Positions 37,686 through 46,157 of a stretch of DNA of 64,000 nucleotides are shown here, in pieces. How positions within the stretch are numbered: the stretch's first letter is position 1; the number at the start of each line of letters is the position of its first letter. The notes under the pieces are model-generated. The model did not search any database. It was not told the origin of the DNA and saw nothing but the letters and a program-made list of their open reading frames with translations. Source of the stretch: Methylotenera mobilis 13 (GTDB taxonomy: Bacteria; Pseudomonadota; Gammaproteobacteria; Burkholderiales; Methylophilaceae); the NCBI RefSeq assembly GCF_000384255.1, contig NZ_KB913035.1:967362-1031361 (forward strand), given 5' to 3'. A program made the translations under genes and the position numbers.

Positions 37686-38225
37686 AGTTTAACTGAAAAA
37701 ATTTATCTGTATTTAAATGCGGTCATTGATGTAGTAATAACCGCACTATAAATGTCTGTAACACTTCAATTTAATAATTTGCGTTACCACTCCCAGTTGA
37801 GAGCTTGTTAATGTTGAAGTCAGTACATGTTTAACTAAGACACTTTTTGATTTAATTGATAATCGTCACAGCTTAATCATGTTTTTTATTCATTAAGTTC
37901 ATCATATACAAATGGTTAGCATAAATATTTCTCCATTCTATAGTCCAAGCATCACTAGGTTTTTGGTATTAAATTGATTGTCGATCATTATTGTTTTGCA
38001 CCAGTTTGTACGATTTGCGCACTGTAAAAGTGCGTATTTTCAATTCATTATGCTTAGTTTTGATTGAAAAATAGCTGGTTATTACAGCTACTTTGAGCAT
38101 ATACGCCAACTGTAGCCATGTTTCTTAAAGTTGGAATGAGAATTGCTATTTATTCATGTAAGTAATCCTGTTTTGTATTGAATAAGTCTTAGTTGACTTG
38201 GTTTGATTGTAGCGAGGAGTGCATC
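37686..38225. other. Long AT-rich intergenic region without a gene
   Basis: About 540 bases with no convincing ORF. It holds a weak hairpin just after the DUF2490 gene (TGCGGT at 37719, ACCGCA at 37740), and a compact hairpin at 38018-38034 (CGCACT, loop GTAAA, AGTGCG) followed by TATTTT that could end a small transcript. I see nothing else of clear function. Confidence 0.5.
38018..38038 (+). terminator. Orphan hairpin with T-rich tail
   Basis: CGCACT, loop GTAAA, AGTGCG, then TATTTT. No gene is directly upstream, so it might end a small RNA within 37746-38017; the evidence is the hairpin alone. Confidence 0.35.
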
Positions 38226-39197
38226 ATGAATAAACATCTTTCCGCTTTATTATGTACTGTATTGGTTCATTTGTTTTTTACAGGCATAGCATCCGCATTA
38301 CCATCCTCTGAGATGGTGAGTAAGCTCAACGCACAAGTTTTGCGCGTACAGGTTAAACACAATAATGGCAGCAACGGTTTAGGCTCAGCGGTAGTGATTG
38401 CTAAAGGCCAAGTGGTGACAAACTGCCATGTGGTGACTGATGCGCATGATGTTGAAGTGATTGTGAATGGTATCGCACATGTTGCTACTGAAGTTAAGCC
38501 TGATTGGCATCATGATTTATGTATTTTGACAGTCTCTGGCTTGGATGCGCCTGTTGCAAAGATTGGTGCCAGCAAGAATCTTAAATATGAAACCCCAGTT
38601 TTTACTATTGGCTATCCTGATAAAACAACTGAACCAGTGAATACCTTTGGCGTAGTGAAGGGAATGTTTCCCATGGATGATAGTGTCGTGATTCGTGCGA
38701 CCAGCCCATTTAGGTTGGGTGCCAGTGGAGGTGGTGTATTTGATGATACTGGCACTTTAGTGGGAATTATTACTTTAAAAAGCCGTGGTGACCAAGCGCA
38801 TTATTACTACATGCCAGTAGAGTGGGTACAAGCTTTAATGGCTAAGCCTGCTCAGGCTTTGGGCGCTAAAAGCGAAAAACCTTTTTGGGCACTAAGCGAT
38901 CATCAACGGCCTTATTTTATGAAGGTAGTTCAACCTTACCTCTCACATGATTGGAAATCATTGCTGACTGTTTCTAGTGCGTGGGTAAATGCTGAGCCTA
39001 ATACTGCTGAGTCATGGTTTTATTTAGCGATGGCTGAATATGAAACTAAGGCTTACGATAAGGCAGAGGCGCATTTTAATAAAGTATTAGCACTGAATGA
39101 AAGCCATCGCCAAGCCGTTGAGTATTTAAATAAAATTAATGAAAGAACTGCTGGTATTAACGCTTCTCTCAATAAGTTGGCGTTATTATCTGACTAA
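38226..39197 (+). CDS. Secreted trypsin-like serine protease (S1C) with C-terminal TPR-like region
   Basis: A 323-residue exported protease. The signal peptide ends at GIASA (about residue 24). The triad is visible: His68 in TNCHVV, Asp97 in HHDLC and Ser167 in RLGASGGG. No PDZ domain follows; instead residues about 225-320 are helical with a TPR-like AESWFYLAMAEYETKAYDKAEAHFNKVL. The ATG at 38226 has GAGGAG six bases before it; an earlier in-frame start at 38193 is unlikely. A paralogue of the same layout is at 53892-54944. Substrate unknown. Confidence 0.85.
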   Translation: MNKHLSALLCTVLVHLFFTGIASALPSSEMVSKLNAQVLRVQVKHNNGSNGLGSAVVIAKGQVVTNCHVVTDAHDVEVIVNGIAHVATEVKPDWHHDLCILTVSGLDAPVAKIGASKNLKYETPVFTIGYPDKTTEPVNTFGVVKGMFPMDDSVVIRATSPFRLGASGGGVFDDTGTLVGIITLKSRGDQAHYYYMPVEWVQALMAKPAQALGAKSEKPFWALSDHQRPYFMKVVQPYLSHDWKSLLTVSSAWVNAEPNTAESWFYLAMAEYETKAYDKAEAHFNKVLALNESHRQAVEYLNKINERTAGINASLNKLALLSD

Positions 39198-39225
39198 ATA
39201 CTGGATTATCAATTTAATCAATTAA

Positions 39226-39693
39226 TTATTCAGAAGTTTGCGGTAGATGTAATGCTGGCTTTATTTCAGCATTAAGTGCTTTTAGGTGACGGTACAAGAT
39301 GCGTGTTTCTAGTAGGTTCCACACGCGTAACATTGCTTCTATTGTATCAAACGGTTTGGTCAAAAAGTCTTTGGCACCTAGTGCCAAAGCTTTTCTTTTT
39401 GCGCTAATTGTTGCGTCTGCTGTCAGCACTAATACTGGTAAATACTCATCTTTAGGGATATGACGTGATAGCATTTCTAGCACTGCATAACCGTCTAGTT
39501 CTGGCATCATTAAATCAAGCAAGATTAAATCAGGTTCAAAAGCTTTATATAGATCTAACGCGCGTGTAGAGTCTGCGGTACTGATGACTTGATGAAAGCC
39601 TTCCCTTGATAACAGATCCTCTAGTAGTTTTAAGTTAGCTTCTGCATCATCTACAATTAAAATCTTGGCATTTAATATATCAGCCTCGTTCAT
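39226..39693 (-). CDS. Stand-alone response regulator receiver protein
   Basis: A 155-residue single REC domain with no DNA-binding output. The phosphoacceptor Asp lies in DLILLDLMMPELDGY; acidic residues ILIVDDAEAN and the conserved Lys in KDFLTKPF complete the site. A short helical tail (RVWNLLETRILYRHLKALNAE) follows, like the linker that joins such domains to HD-GYP or GGDEF outputs. The start overlaps the hybrid kinase stop by four bases (ATGA), so the kinase is its likely partner. Confidence 0.9.
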   Translation of the reverse strand: MNEADILNAKILIVDDAEANLKLLEDLLSREGFHQVISTADSTRALDLYKAFEPDLILLDLMMPELDGYAVLEMLSRHIPKDEYLPVLVLTADATISAKRKALALGAKDFLTKPFDTIEAMLRVWNLLETRILYRHLKALNAEIKPALHLPQTSE

Positions 39694-41675
39694 TTTATTT
39701 CCTGACTGTGGATTAACTCTCTTATTTGTTTATTAAACAAGGCGACATCAAGTGGCTTGGTCATGTAATACGCTACACCTGCGGCCTGCAAACGGCTTAT
39801 TGTGTCGGGCAATGCGTCAGCACTTAAGATCATCATCGGGATATCTTTTAGGCGAGGTTCTGACATGACATAATGCACGAGGCTCTCTCCTGAACCATCT
39901 GGCAAGTTTAAATCAATTAACAACACCGATGGCTGCATCTCGTTTAAATATTGTTTAGCATCTTTTATTGTGGATACACAATGAATGCGTAAATCGCGTT
40001 GGCGTAAAATAATTGCTTCAACGAGTGCACGGTTGCTAATGTTGTCTTCTACATAAAGAATTGAGTGTTTGTTCGATAGATTAAGTTGTTTTGAATTTTC
40101 TGATTGTTTGGAAAGGTTGTTCGTTTCTGTATTGGCCTCGCATGCTGCAATCTCAACCCAAAATAAACTTTTATCATTCGCAAGATGAATGCTTCCATGC
40201 ATGGCTAGCATAATCTGCTTAGACAACGCCAAGCCGAGGCCAGTCCCTTCCACTTTGGTGTTTTCCGCACCTAGTCTATCAAATGGGGTAAAGACTCTTT
40301 CCCTTAACCCGCTTGGAATGCCTGGGCCGTCGTCTTGCACCTCAATGACAATGTGATGATCACGACGATAGGCATTTAATTGGATAACAGAGCTCACTGG
40401 ACCATATTTAAGTGCATTGGAAAGTAAGTTTAATACAACTTGCAGTAACTTCTGCCGGTTGGCCATTGCCCATAGGTTTGGCGCAATTGCACATTTAATT
40501 TCTATATCCCGTATTTTACCTATCGGTGCAATATAGTGAGTTGCCTCTTCTAATAAGCTACTCATCAGTGTAGGCGCTAATTCTAGTGAAACCTCACCAG
40601 ATTCAATTCTTGCAATTTCGAGCACCTCATTAATCAGCTTGAGCAAATGTTGCCCCGCACCTTTAATGAGTGAAACGCTGTCACGTTGTTTTCCTGGCGA
40701 CAGGTCTTGCTCCAGTAACTGAGCAAACCCTAAAATCGCATTCAATGGTGTTCTAAGTTCGTGGCTAGTTCTTGATAAAAACATGCTTTTTGAGGCGCTA
40801 GCTTCCTCTGCTTCCTGCCTTGCCTGCATCGCGTCGCTGATGTTTTTGGCTAGTAATTGCGATGCATGATCTAGCTCATCAGAAAGTTGCCCCAATTCAT
40901 CTCGGCTACTTGAGGGTAAATCTAGCGCTTCTGCACGTGCCAAATGTCCCGCACTATCTCGTAGCAAGCGCACACGTTTGACGATGGTGCGTGAAAATAT
41001 CCACACGGCAACGAGTGAGCCTATGATGCCTGCAATCGTGGCAATGAGCGTCGCTGAAATACTTTGCTGACGTTGTAGAAAAATTTCCTGCTGATCTTGC
41101 TCTACCAGTAGCGCTTCTTCTGCGTTAAGTGCTTCAATTTCATTTCGGAGCTTATCTAGTGTGTCAACTTGTGATTTAAATTGTGTAATTAACCTATCAG
41201 AGGCTATTTCTGAATCATGGTTTGACAGCGCTTTCAGATCTGCTAGATTTTTGGCCACTAGCGGTACGATGACGGATAAACGATGTTTTTGCTGATTACT
41301 TTCTAAGCGATCTTCTAATGTGTCGATAATCTCTGGCAGTATTCTTTCTGCTTCATAGAAAATGTTTAAAAAGTGTCGATCACCAGTAAGCAGATAGTCT
41401 CTCACACCTGTTGATGCTTCTAAAAGCTGGGAGTGTACTGTTTGAATGTCGCGTTGATTTTGTAAAGCATACTTTAGCTTGTTTTGTAGCATGGTTGATT
41501 CTAGTTCACGGATATAGAGTGAAGCCAACGATGCTAACAATACAGCCAAGGGCAGTGCAATCACAAACACACCTTTAAAACCAAGAGGTAAATCTTGCCA
41601 TGCCTGCGCTGCCCAGTGCAGGGGGCGCAAAGTTTTTTTTACTTTATCTGGGGCGATTTGCTTATTCATCATCAA
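39690..41675 (-). CDS. Hybrid sensor histidine kinase (CHASE3-HAMP-HisKA-HATPase-REC)
   Basis: A 661-residue inner-membrane kinase. Transmembrane helices lie at about 35-55 and 207-228, flanking a periplasmic CHASE3-like helical sensor (QTVHSQLLEASTGVRDYLLTG). A HAMP segment follows, then HisKA with His305 in SRTSHELRTPLNAILGF, an ATPase domain (LLNALKYG-like N-box; DDGPGIP; GTGLGLAL), and a C-terminal receiver with Asp in LLIDLNLPDGSG. It lies between the LuxR regulator (48 bases upstream) and the response regulator gene. The signal is unknown. Confidence 0.9.
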   Translation of the reverse strand: MMMNKQIAPDKVKKTLRPLHWAAQAWQDLPLGFKGVFVIALPLAVLLASLASLYIRELESTMLQNKLKYALQNQRDIQTVHSQLLEASTGVRDYLLTGDRHFLNIFYEAERILPEIIDTLEDRLESNQQKHRLSVIVPLVAKNLADLKALSNHDSEIASDRLITQFKSQVDTLDKLRNEIEALNAEEALLVEQDQQEIFLQRQQSISATLIATIAGIIGSLVAVWIFSRTIVKRVRLLRDSAGHLARAEALDLPSSSRDELGQLSDELDHASQLLAKNISDAMQARQEAEEASASKSMFLSRTSHELRTPLNAILGFAQLLEQDLSPGKQRDSVSLIKGAGQHLLKLINEVLEIARIESGEVSLELAPTLMSSLLEEATHYIAPIGKIRDIEIKCAIAPNLWAMANRQKLLQVVLNLLSNALKYGPVSSVIQLNAYRRDHHIVIEVQDDGPGIPSGLRERVFTPFDRLGAENTKVEGTGLGLALSKQIMLAMHGSIHLANDKSLFWVEIAACEANTETNNLSKQSENSKQLNLSNKHSILYVEDNISNRALVEAIILRQRDLRIHCVSTIKDAKQYLNEMQPSVLLIDLNLPDGSGESLVHYVMSEPRLKDIPMMILSADALPDTISRLQAAGVAYYMTKPLDVALFNKQIRELIHSQEIK

Positions 41676-41723
41676 AATTATTGGGTATGCTAAAGTTGAT
41701 TGCTCTTTAAGATTTCTAACTTA

Positions 41724-42485
41724 TTAAGATTTATAACCAAGTTCAATTGCCTTCACCGCTGCTTGTGTTCTGTCTTTGACACCAAGCTTATTTAAAACCC
41801 GTTCTACATGTATTTTAGCAGTGCCAGACGCAATGCCAAGCTTGATGCCTAACTCATTATTGCTTAAGCCAGATGGAAGTAGCGCTAAGATTTCACGTTC
41901 TCGAGGTGTTAGTTTTTCTAGTATTGATAAATCTGCTTCACTGCGGGCTGGGCCTTGGTGTTGAGAGATGGCGAGTGCAATGAGCCCTGAAGTTGCTTGT
42001 AAGGCTTCTAATTCGGCTTGGTTGAGTACCAGCTTCTTACCTGATAGTGCTATCACGCCTTTACCATGCTGACCTAACGCGATCGGGATTAAACATTCAT
42101 GATGCTGTACATCTGCATGTGTCCATAATTGTGTATTTTTATTTTCATGGACAGCAAATTGAACGGGATTCTTTAGCATCATGGCGAGTATCCCCATCAT
42201 CGGAACTCTCGCACCTACTGGTAGCGTTTGTCCAATTTGGGTGTATATCACTAACTTGCCGGAATTTTCGATTGCTAAAACTGCGTGTTGTGCTGAGAGT
42301 AAATTACAGAGTGAGTGCAGTAGGTTATTAGCTGCGTTTACACTCCAGCCATAAGTAAATAATTGCTGACCAAAGTTAAGATATAAGCGTAAGTGTGTGT
42401 CGTTTGCCTGCGTTTCTTTTAGGCTTTGTCTAAGCGCACGGGCGCTACTGGGCTGATTGATGTTTTCATGTAGGTCATTTGGCAT
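41724..42485 (-). CDS. LuxR-family regulator with GAF-like sensor domain
   Basis: A 253-residue transcription factor (from ATG 42485; an in-frame GTG at 42503 would add six residues). The C-terminal HTH is clear: LTPREREILALLPSGLSNNELGIKLGIASGTAKIHVERVL, split here as a motif description. The N-terminal about 170 residues look like a GAF sensor (LLSAQHAVLAIENSGKLVIY). A 20-base palindrome lies at its start, suggesting autoregulation. It heads a minus-strand group with the hybrid kinase and response regulator, and is divergent from the two KRPY small-protein genes. Confidence 0.85.
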   Translation of the reverse strand: MPNDLHENINQPSSARALRQSLKETQANDTHLRLYLNFGQQLFTYGWSVNAANNLLHSLCNLLSAQHAVLAIENSGKLVIYTQIGQTLPVGARVPMMGILAMMLKNPVQFAVHENKNTQLWTHADVQHHECLIPIALGQHGKGVIALSGKKLVLNQAELEALQATSGLIALAISQHQGPARSEADLSILEKLTPREREILALLPSGLSNNELGIKLGIASGTAKIHVERVLNKLGVKDRTQAAVKAIELGYKS

Positions 42486-42501
42486 ATGCTGATCAGTATA
42501 C

Positions 42502-42545
42502 ACCGTTATACCTATAACGGTAGATTTTTCGTTGACTAAAACCGT
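42502..42545. promoter_or_regulatory. Palindromic operator candidate between the LuxR gene and the small-protein genes
   Basis: ACCGTTATA (42502-42510), CC, TATAACGGT (42513-42521) is a perfect 9-bp inverted repeat, and a third ACCGT half-site lies at 42541-42545. It sits in the 133-base divergent region, right at the LuxR start. Confidence 0.6.
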
Positions 42546-42618
42546 CCATAATGCACTCCATCAACAAAGCAATTAAAAGAACTTAAACGAACGTAGCGTA
42601 GTACTCTAGGAGAAAAAA

Positions 42619-42888
42619 ATGAAAGCTTTAAATTTAGTAGCAGTTGTTTCTTCAGTAGTGTTATTAATGGCAGGTGCAGCACATGCTGATGAAACTTATA
42701 AAAATAACACCCACAACCATCACTTTATGGCGAAAAGACCATATCAGCAAGTCATTGCAAATAGTGATCAGAAAAAAGATCAACAATGGGAAGGTGCAAC
42801 ACTGATTGATGATGAAGTGAAGGGTGATATTGGTTCAAAAAACCGTAACACAATGCGCTTAAATATGTTGAGTAAACGTGCATACTAA
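42619..42888 (+). CDS. Small secreted protein with KRPY/KRAY motifs (paralogue 1)
   Basis: An 89-residue protein with a signal peptide ending GAAHA (residue 23), leaving a 66-residue hydrophilic mature part. It has KRPYQQV near residue 39, WEGATLIDDE in the middle, and MRLNMLSKRAY at the very C-terminus. AGGAGA lies 5 bases before the ATG. The next gene encodes a protein with the same three blocks. I do not recognise the family. Both genes are divergent from the LuxR regulator and share its putative operator region. Confidence 0.8.
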   Translation: MKALNLVAVVSSVVLLMAGAAHADETYKNNTHNHHFMAKRPYQQVIANSDQKKDQQWEGATLIDDEVKGDIGSKNRNTMRLNMLSKRAY

Positions 42889-42930
42889 AATAGTGTCACT
42901 GAATAGAGATAGAATAAATTGGAGAATGTC

Positions 42931-43203
42931 ATGAAAAGTAAAAGTTTAATCACACTAATGTCTACAGCAGTTTTACTGGTAGCGGGTTCAGCTTATGCTG
43001 ATGAGGATTACAGTCAAATTAATAAACAGAATTTGTCTAAACGTCCATATCAGCAAGTGCCAGCAGCTACTGAATACAATAAAAAAGATGGTTTTGAAGG
43101 TGCAACATTAATTAATGAAAATGCTGAAGCTGACGGAAAACATAAACAAATGCGTCTGAATATGCTGGGTAAACGCCCATATTTAGAGAAAAATACAGAT
43201 TAA
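42931..43203 (+). CDS. Small secreted protein with KRPY motifs (paralogue 2)
   Basis: A 90-residue protein from ATG 42931 (GGAG 6 bases upstream; an in-frame TTG at 42919 is less likely). The signal peptide ends GSAYA (residue 23). The mature part repeats the layout of its neighbour: NLSKRPYQQV, FEGATLINEN and MRLNMLGKRPY, with six more residues. The first and last blocks resemble each other (hydrophobic-x-KRPY), as if a short unit were doubled within each protein. Probably co-transcribed with paralogue 1. Function unknown. Confidence 0.8.
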   Translation: MKSKSLITLMSTAVLLVAGSAYADEDYSQINKQNLSKRPYQQVPAATEYNKKDGFEGATLINENAEADGKHKQMRLNMLGKRPYLEKNTD

Positions 43204-43237
43204 TGTCATAGATATGTCATATTAAGTTTTTAAGCTT

Positions 43238-43268
43238 GCCCTGCCTTTCTTAGAGAGGTAGGGCTTTT
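43238..43268 (+). terminator. Terminator after the small-protein pair
   Basis: GCCCTGCCT (43238-43246) pairs with AGGTAGGGC (43256-43264), one G-T pair, followed by TTTT. It closes the two-gene transcript. Confidence 0.8.
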
Positions 43269-43362
43269 GCGATTAAAAACAATTAATGTAGTATTCTTTA
43301 GCGTTATATAAATCTTATGAGCTGATTTTTATCATTTGAATAAAAAGGAATTAAAATAAAAA

Positions 43363-44907
43363 ATGGATTTATTTAAAGAATTTAAAAACGACTTTCCAGC
43401 TAGTATTGTGGTGTTTTTTGTAGCGCTACCCTTATGTTTAGGTATTGCGCTTGCATCTGGAGCCCCTCTATTTTCTGGTGTGATTGCCGGTATTGTTGGC
43501 GGCATTGTGGTGGGTATGTTTAGTGGTTCCCAGCTCGGTGTAAGTGGTCCTGCCGCGGGCTTGGCTGTGATTGTACTTACTGCGATTGGAACACTAGGTT
43601 CTTTTGAGGCGTTCTTACTGTCTGTGATGGTCGCTGGTGTGATTCAGTTTCTATTGGGATATTTCAAAGCTGGTTTCATTGCTTACTTTGTACCTTCATC
43701 TGTGATTAAGGGGATGTTAACGGGTATTGGCTTGTTAATCGTACTGAAACAGATACCACATGCATTAGGTTATGATTTTGATTATCAAGGCAGTGAGTCT
43801 TTTGAACAAGCTGACGGTAGTAATACGTTTAGTGCTCTAGCCGATGCTTGGAATTTATTAACACCAGGTGCATTACTAATCGCTGCTATTTCTATGGTGA
43901 TTCTAATTTTATGGGATACAACACTCACAAAGAAACATCGTTTATTTGAGATACTGCAAGGGCCGATTGTGGTGGTGCTGGTTGGTATTTTATTCAATTA
44001 TCTATTTCAAACTGGTGTGCTCAATTTCTCATTGGCTGAAAATCAGATTGTTCAGCTACCCGTTGCCAATAACCTTGGTGAGTTTGTTGGACAGTTCACT
44101 TCGCCAGACTTTTCACAAATTACTAATATTGAAATATATAAAGTTGGTTTAGTGATGGCAATTGTGGCAAGTTTAGAAACACTATTGTGTGTGGAAGCTA
44201 CTGATAAGCTAGACCCCGTAAAGCGCATTACACCAACGAATAAAGAGCTGAAAGCACAAGGTATTGGTAATGTGTTGTCAGGCTTGGTAGGTGGTTTACC
44301 TATTACGCAAGTGATTGTGCGTAGTTCTGCAAATATCACTTTTGGTGCAAAAACTAAACTGTCAGCGATTTTGCATGGTATTTGGCTGTTATTAAGTGCT
44401 GTGACGATTGCTGGTCTATTAAATATGATTCCTTTAGCGAGTTTGGCGGCAATTTTGATTATGGTGGGTTATAAGTTAGCGAAGCCATCATTGTTTTCAC
44501 ATATGTATAAATTGGGCTGGGAACAGTTTGCGCCGTTTATTGCAACAGTTGCCGCTATCTTGCTAACAGATTTGCTGACGGGAATTGCGATAGGTTTGGT
44601 GGTTGGTATCTTCTATACCTTGCATCATAGTTACCGTAACTCTCATTATCTGAAAGAAAGTACTACAACTGAGGATGGCCGTGAGGTTCACCATATTGTA
44701 TTAGCTGAAGAGGTCTCATTCTTTAACAAGGCGAGTATTTTACAAGTGCTAGAGGCGATACCTAAAAATGCAAAAGTGATTATTGATTGCTCTAATTGTA
44801 AATCGATTGCGTATGATGTCGTCGAGTTCATTCGTGATTATCCACTTCACGCAAAATTAAAAAACATTGAAGTAGAAACAATTAATTTTATTCAGCCTAA
44901 GTATTAA
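43363..44907 (+). CDS. SulP-family anion transporter, probable bicarbonate uptake
   Basis: A 514-residue membrane transporter with 10-12 helices and a short C-terminal STAS-like domain (VIIDCSNCKSIAYDVVEFI). The N-terminus FPASIVVFFVALPLCLGIALASGAP is split here as FPASIVVFFVALPLCLG; GVSGPAAGLAVIV follows. SulP genes paired with a carbonic anhydrase, as here 51 bases downstream, are usually read as bicarbonate importers (BicA-like). Sulfate or another anion remains possible. AAAAGGAA precedes the ATG. Confidence 0.85.
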   Translation: MDLFKEFKNDFPASIVVFFVALPLCLGIALASGAPLFSGVIAGIVGGIVVGMFSGSQLGVSGPAAGLAVIVLTAIGTLGSFEAFLLSVMVAGVIQFLLGYFKAGFIAYFVPSSVIKGMLTGIGLLIVLKQIPHALGYDFDYQGSESFEQADGSNTFSALADAWNLLTPGALLIAAISMVILILWDTTLTKKHRLFEILQGPIVVVLVGILFNYLFQTGVLNFSLAENQIVQLPVANNLGEFVGQFTSPDFSQITNIEIYKVGLVMAIVASLETLLCVEATDKLDPVKRITPTNKELKAQGIGNVLSGLVGGLPITQVIVRSSANITFGAKTKLSAILHGIWLLLSAVTIAGLLNMIPLASLAAILIMVGYKLAKPSLFSHMYKLGWEQFAPFIATVAAILLTDLLTGIAIGLVVGIFYTLHHSYRNSHYLKESTTTEDGREVHHIVLAEEVSFFNKASILQVLEAIPKNAKVIIDCSNCKSIAYDVVEFIRDYPLHAKLKNIEVETINFIQPKY

Positions 44908-44958
44908 TGAATATGAAGGTAAAACTTGTTAACAACGATCAAATATAGGAAATAAAAA

Positions 44959-45603
44959 ATGTATAAACACCCATTACTTAATCGCGACTTAATGACGCCA
45001 AGAGAGGCTTTAGATATTTTAGTGGAAGGTAATGCTCGTTTTATGAATAACTATTCAGACGATAAAGACTTTCAAAGTTTGCTGAATATCACTAAAGACA
45101 AGCAACATCCTTTTGCATCTTTTTTAAGTTGCAGTGACTCCCGTGCACCAGTTGAGCTTTTGTTTGACCAAGCTTTAGGTGATATTTTTAGTGTACGTTT
45201 GGCAGGTAACATTGCTTCTGATAAAGCTATTGGTAGTTTGGAGTTTAGTTCTAAATATCTTGGCAGTAAATTAATTGTAGTCATGGGCCATACTAGTTGT
45301 GGCGCCGTTAAAGCTGCGTGTGATGATTTTAAAGATGGCCATATTGGTGAAATTATTAACTTTATCAAGCCATCAATTCGCCATGAGAAATCTGTAGTGA
45401 ATCTTGATGATAGAACTTCCAAAAATCCGGATTTTGTTGAAAAAATTAATGCACTGAACGTAAAGCATCAGATTGATACGATTATTCGCCAAAGCGATAT
45501 CGTGAATGACATGATTGAAGCTAGACAGATTGCGATTGTTGGATCTATTTATGATCTTGCTACAGGTAAAGTTAACTTCTTAGAAGACACTTATGTTGGC
45601 TAA
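44959..45603 (+). CDS. Beta-class carbonic anhydrase
   Basis: Zinc enzyme interconverting CO2 and bicarbonate, 214 residues. Zinc ligands and the catalytic dyad are visible: Cys-x-Asp-x-Arg in FLSCSDSRAPVE and His-x-x-Cys in MGHTSCGAVKA. It follows the SulP gene and probably supplies or consumes the transported bicarbonate, which would matter to a methylotroph relying on carboxylations and to the bicarbonate user CarB. Confidence 0.93.
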   Translation: MYKHPLLNRDLMTPREALDILVEGNARFMNNYSDDKDFQSLLNITKDKQHPFASFLSCSDSRAPVELLFDQALGDIFSVRLAGNIASDKAIGSLEFSSKYLGSKLIVVMGHTSCGAVKAACDDFKDGHIGEIINFIKPSIRHEKSVVNLDDRTSKNPDFVEKINALNVKHQIDTIIRQSDIVNDMIEARQIAIVGSIYDLATGKVNFLEDTYVG

Positions 45604-45612
45604 TATTTAGCA

Positions 45613-45647
45613 CGTAAAAAAAGCCGCCAGTTGGCGGCTTTTTTACG
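45613..45647. terminator. Bidirectional terminator between carbonic anhydrase and fdx
   Basis: AAGCCGCCA (45621-45629) and TGGCGGCTT (45632-45640), with A-run and T-run extensions on both sides to 45613 and 45647. It suits the convergent gene pair. Confidence 0.9.
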
Positions 45648-45710
45648 CATAAGCGATGATGAAGTGAGCTCTACTCTTTGTTGAATGTCAGTAGTTGTTC
45701 TGACTATTTC

Positions 45711-46052
45711 TTAGCGATGACCTTCTTTTGCCATGTTAATGCTGTATTTTGGAATTTCTACCACCAGGTCTTCTGTGCCAACAACGGCTTGGCATGAGAG
45801 CCTAGAGTTCGGTTCTAAGCCCCATGCTTTATCAAGCAAATCATCTTCTTGCTCTGTAGATTCGCTGAGTGATTTAAAACCCTCACGTACGATGACATGG
45901 CATGTTGTACATGCGCAGGCTTTGTCGCAGGCGTGATCGATATCAATATCATTGTTTAATAAGACATCACAGATAGATTCGCCAGTTTGTGCTTCAATAG
46001 CAGCGCCATCTGGACATAGTTCTACATGTGGCAGAATAATAATTTGTGGCAT
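45711..46052 (-). CDS. fdx: ISC-type [2Fe-2S] ferredoxin
   Basis: Electron donor for iron-sulfur cluster assembly. It is 113 residues. Cluster cysteines are in HACDKACACTTCHVIV (C-x5-C-x2-C pattern) and SRLSCQAVV. It is last in the isc run on the minus strand, 105 bases after hscA. Confidence 0.95.
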   Translation of the reverse strand: MPQIIILPHVELCPDGAAIEAQTGESICDVLLNNDIDIDHACDKACACTTCHVIVREGFKSLSESTEQEDDLLDKAWGLEPNSRLSCQAVVGTEDLVVEIPKYSINMAKEGHR

Positions 46053-46157
46053 GTTGGTTTTCTCATATTACTGTCGTTGTCATTGGCTTTAGATCGCATG
46101 TGTTTAATGGCATGCGCAACATAAGCTTCATTAATCAGTGCGACATTGTTTTCAAAG

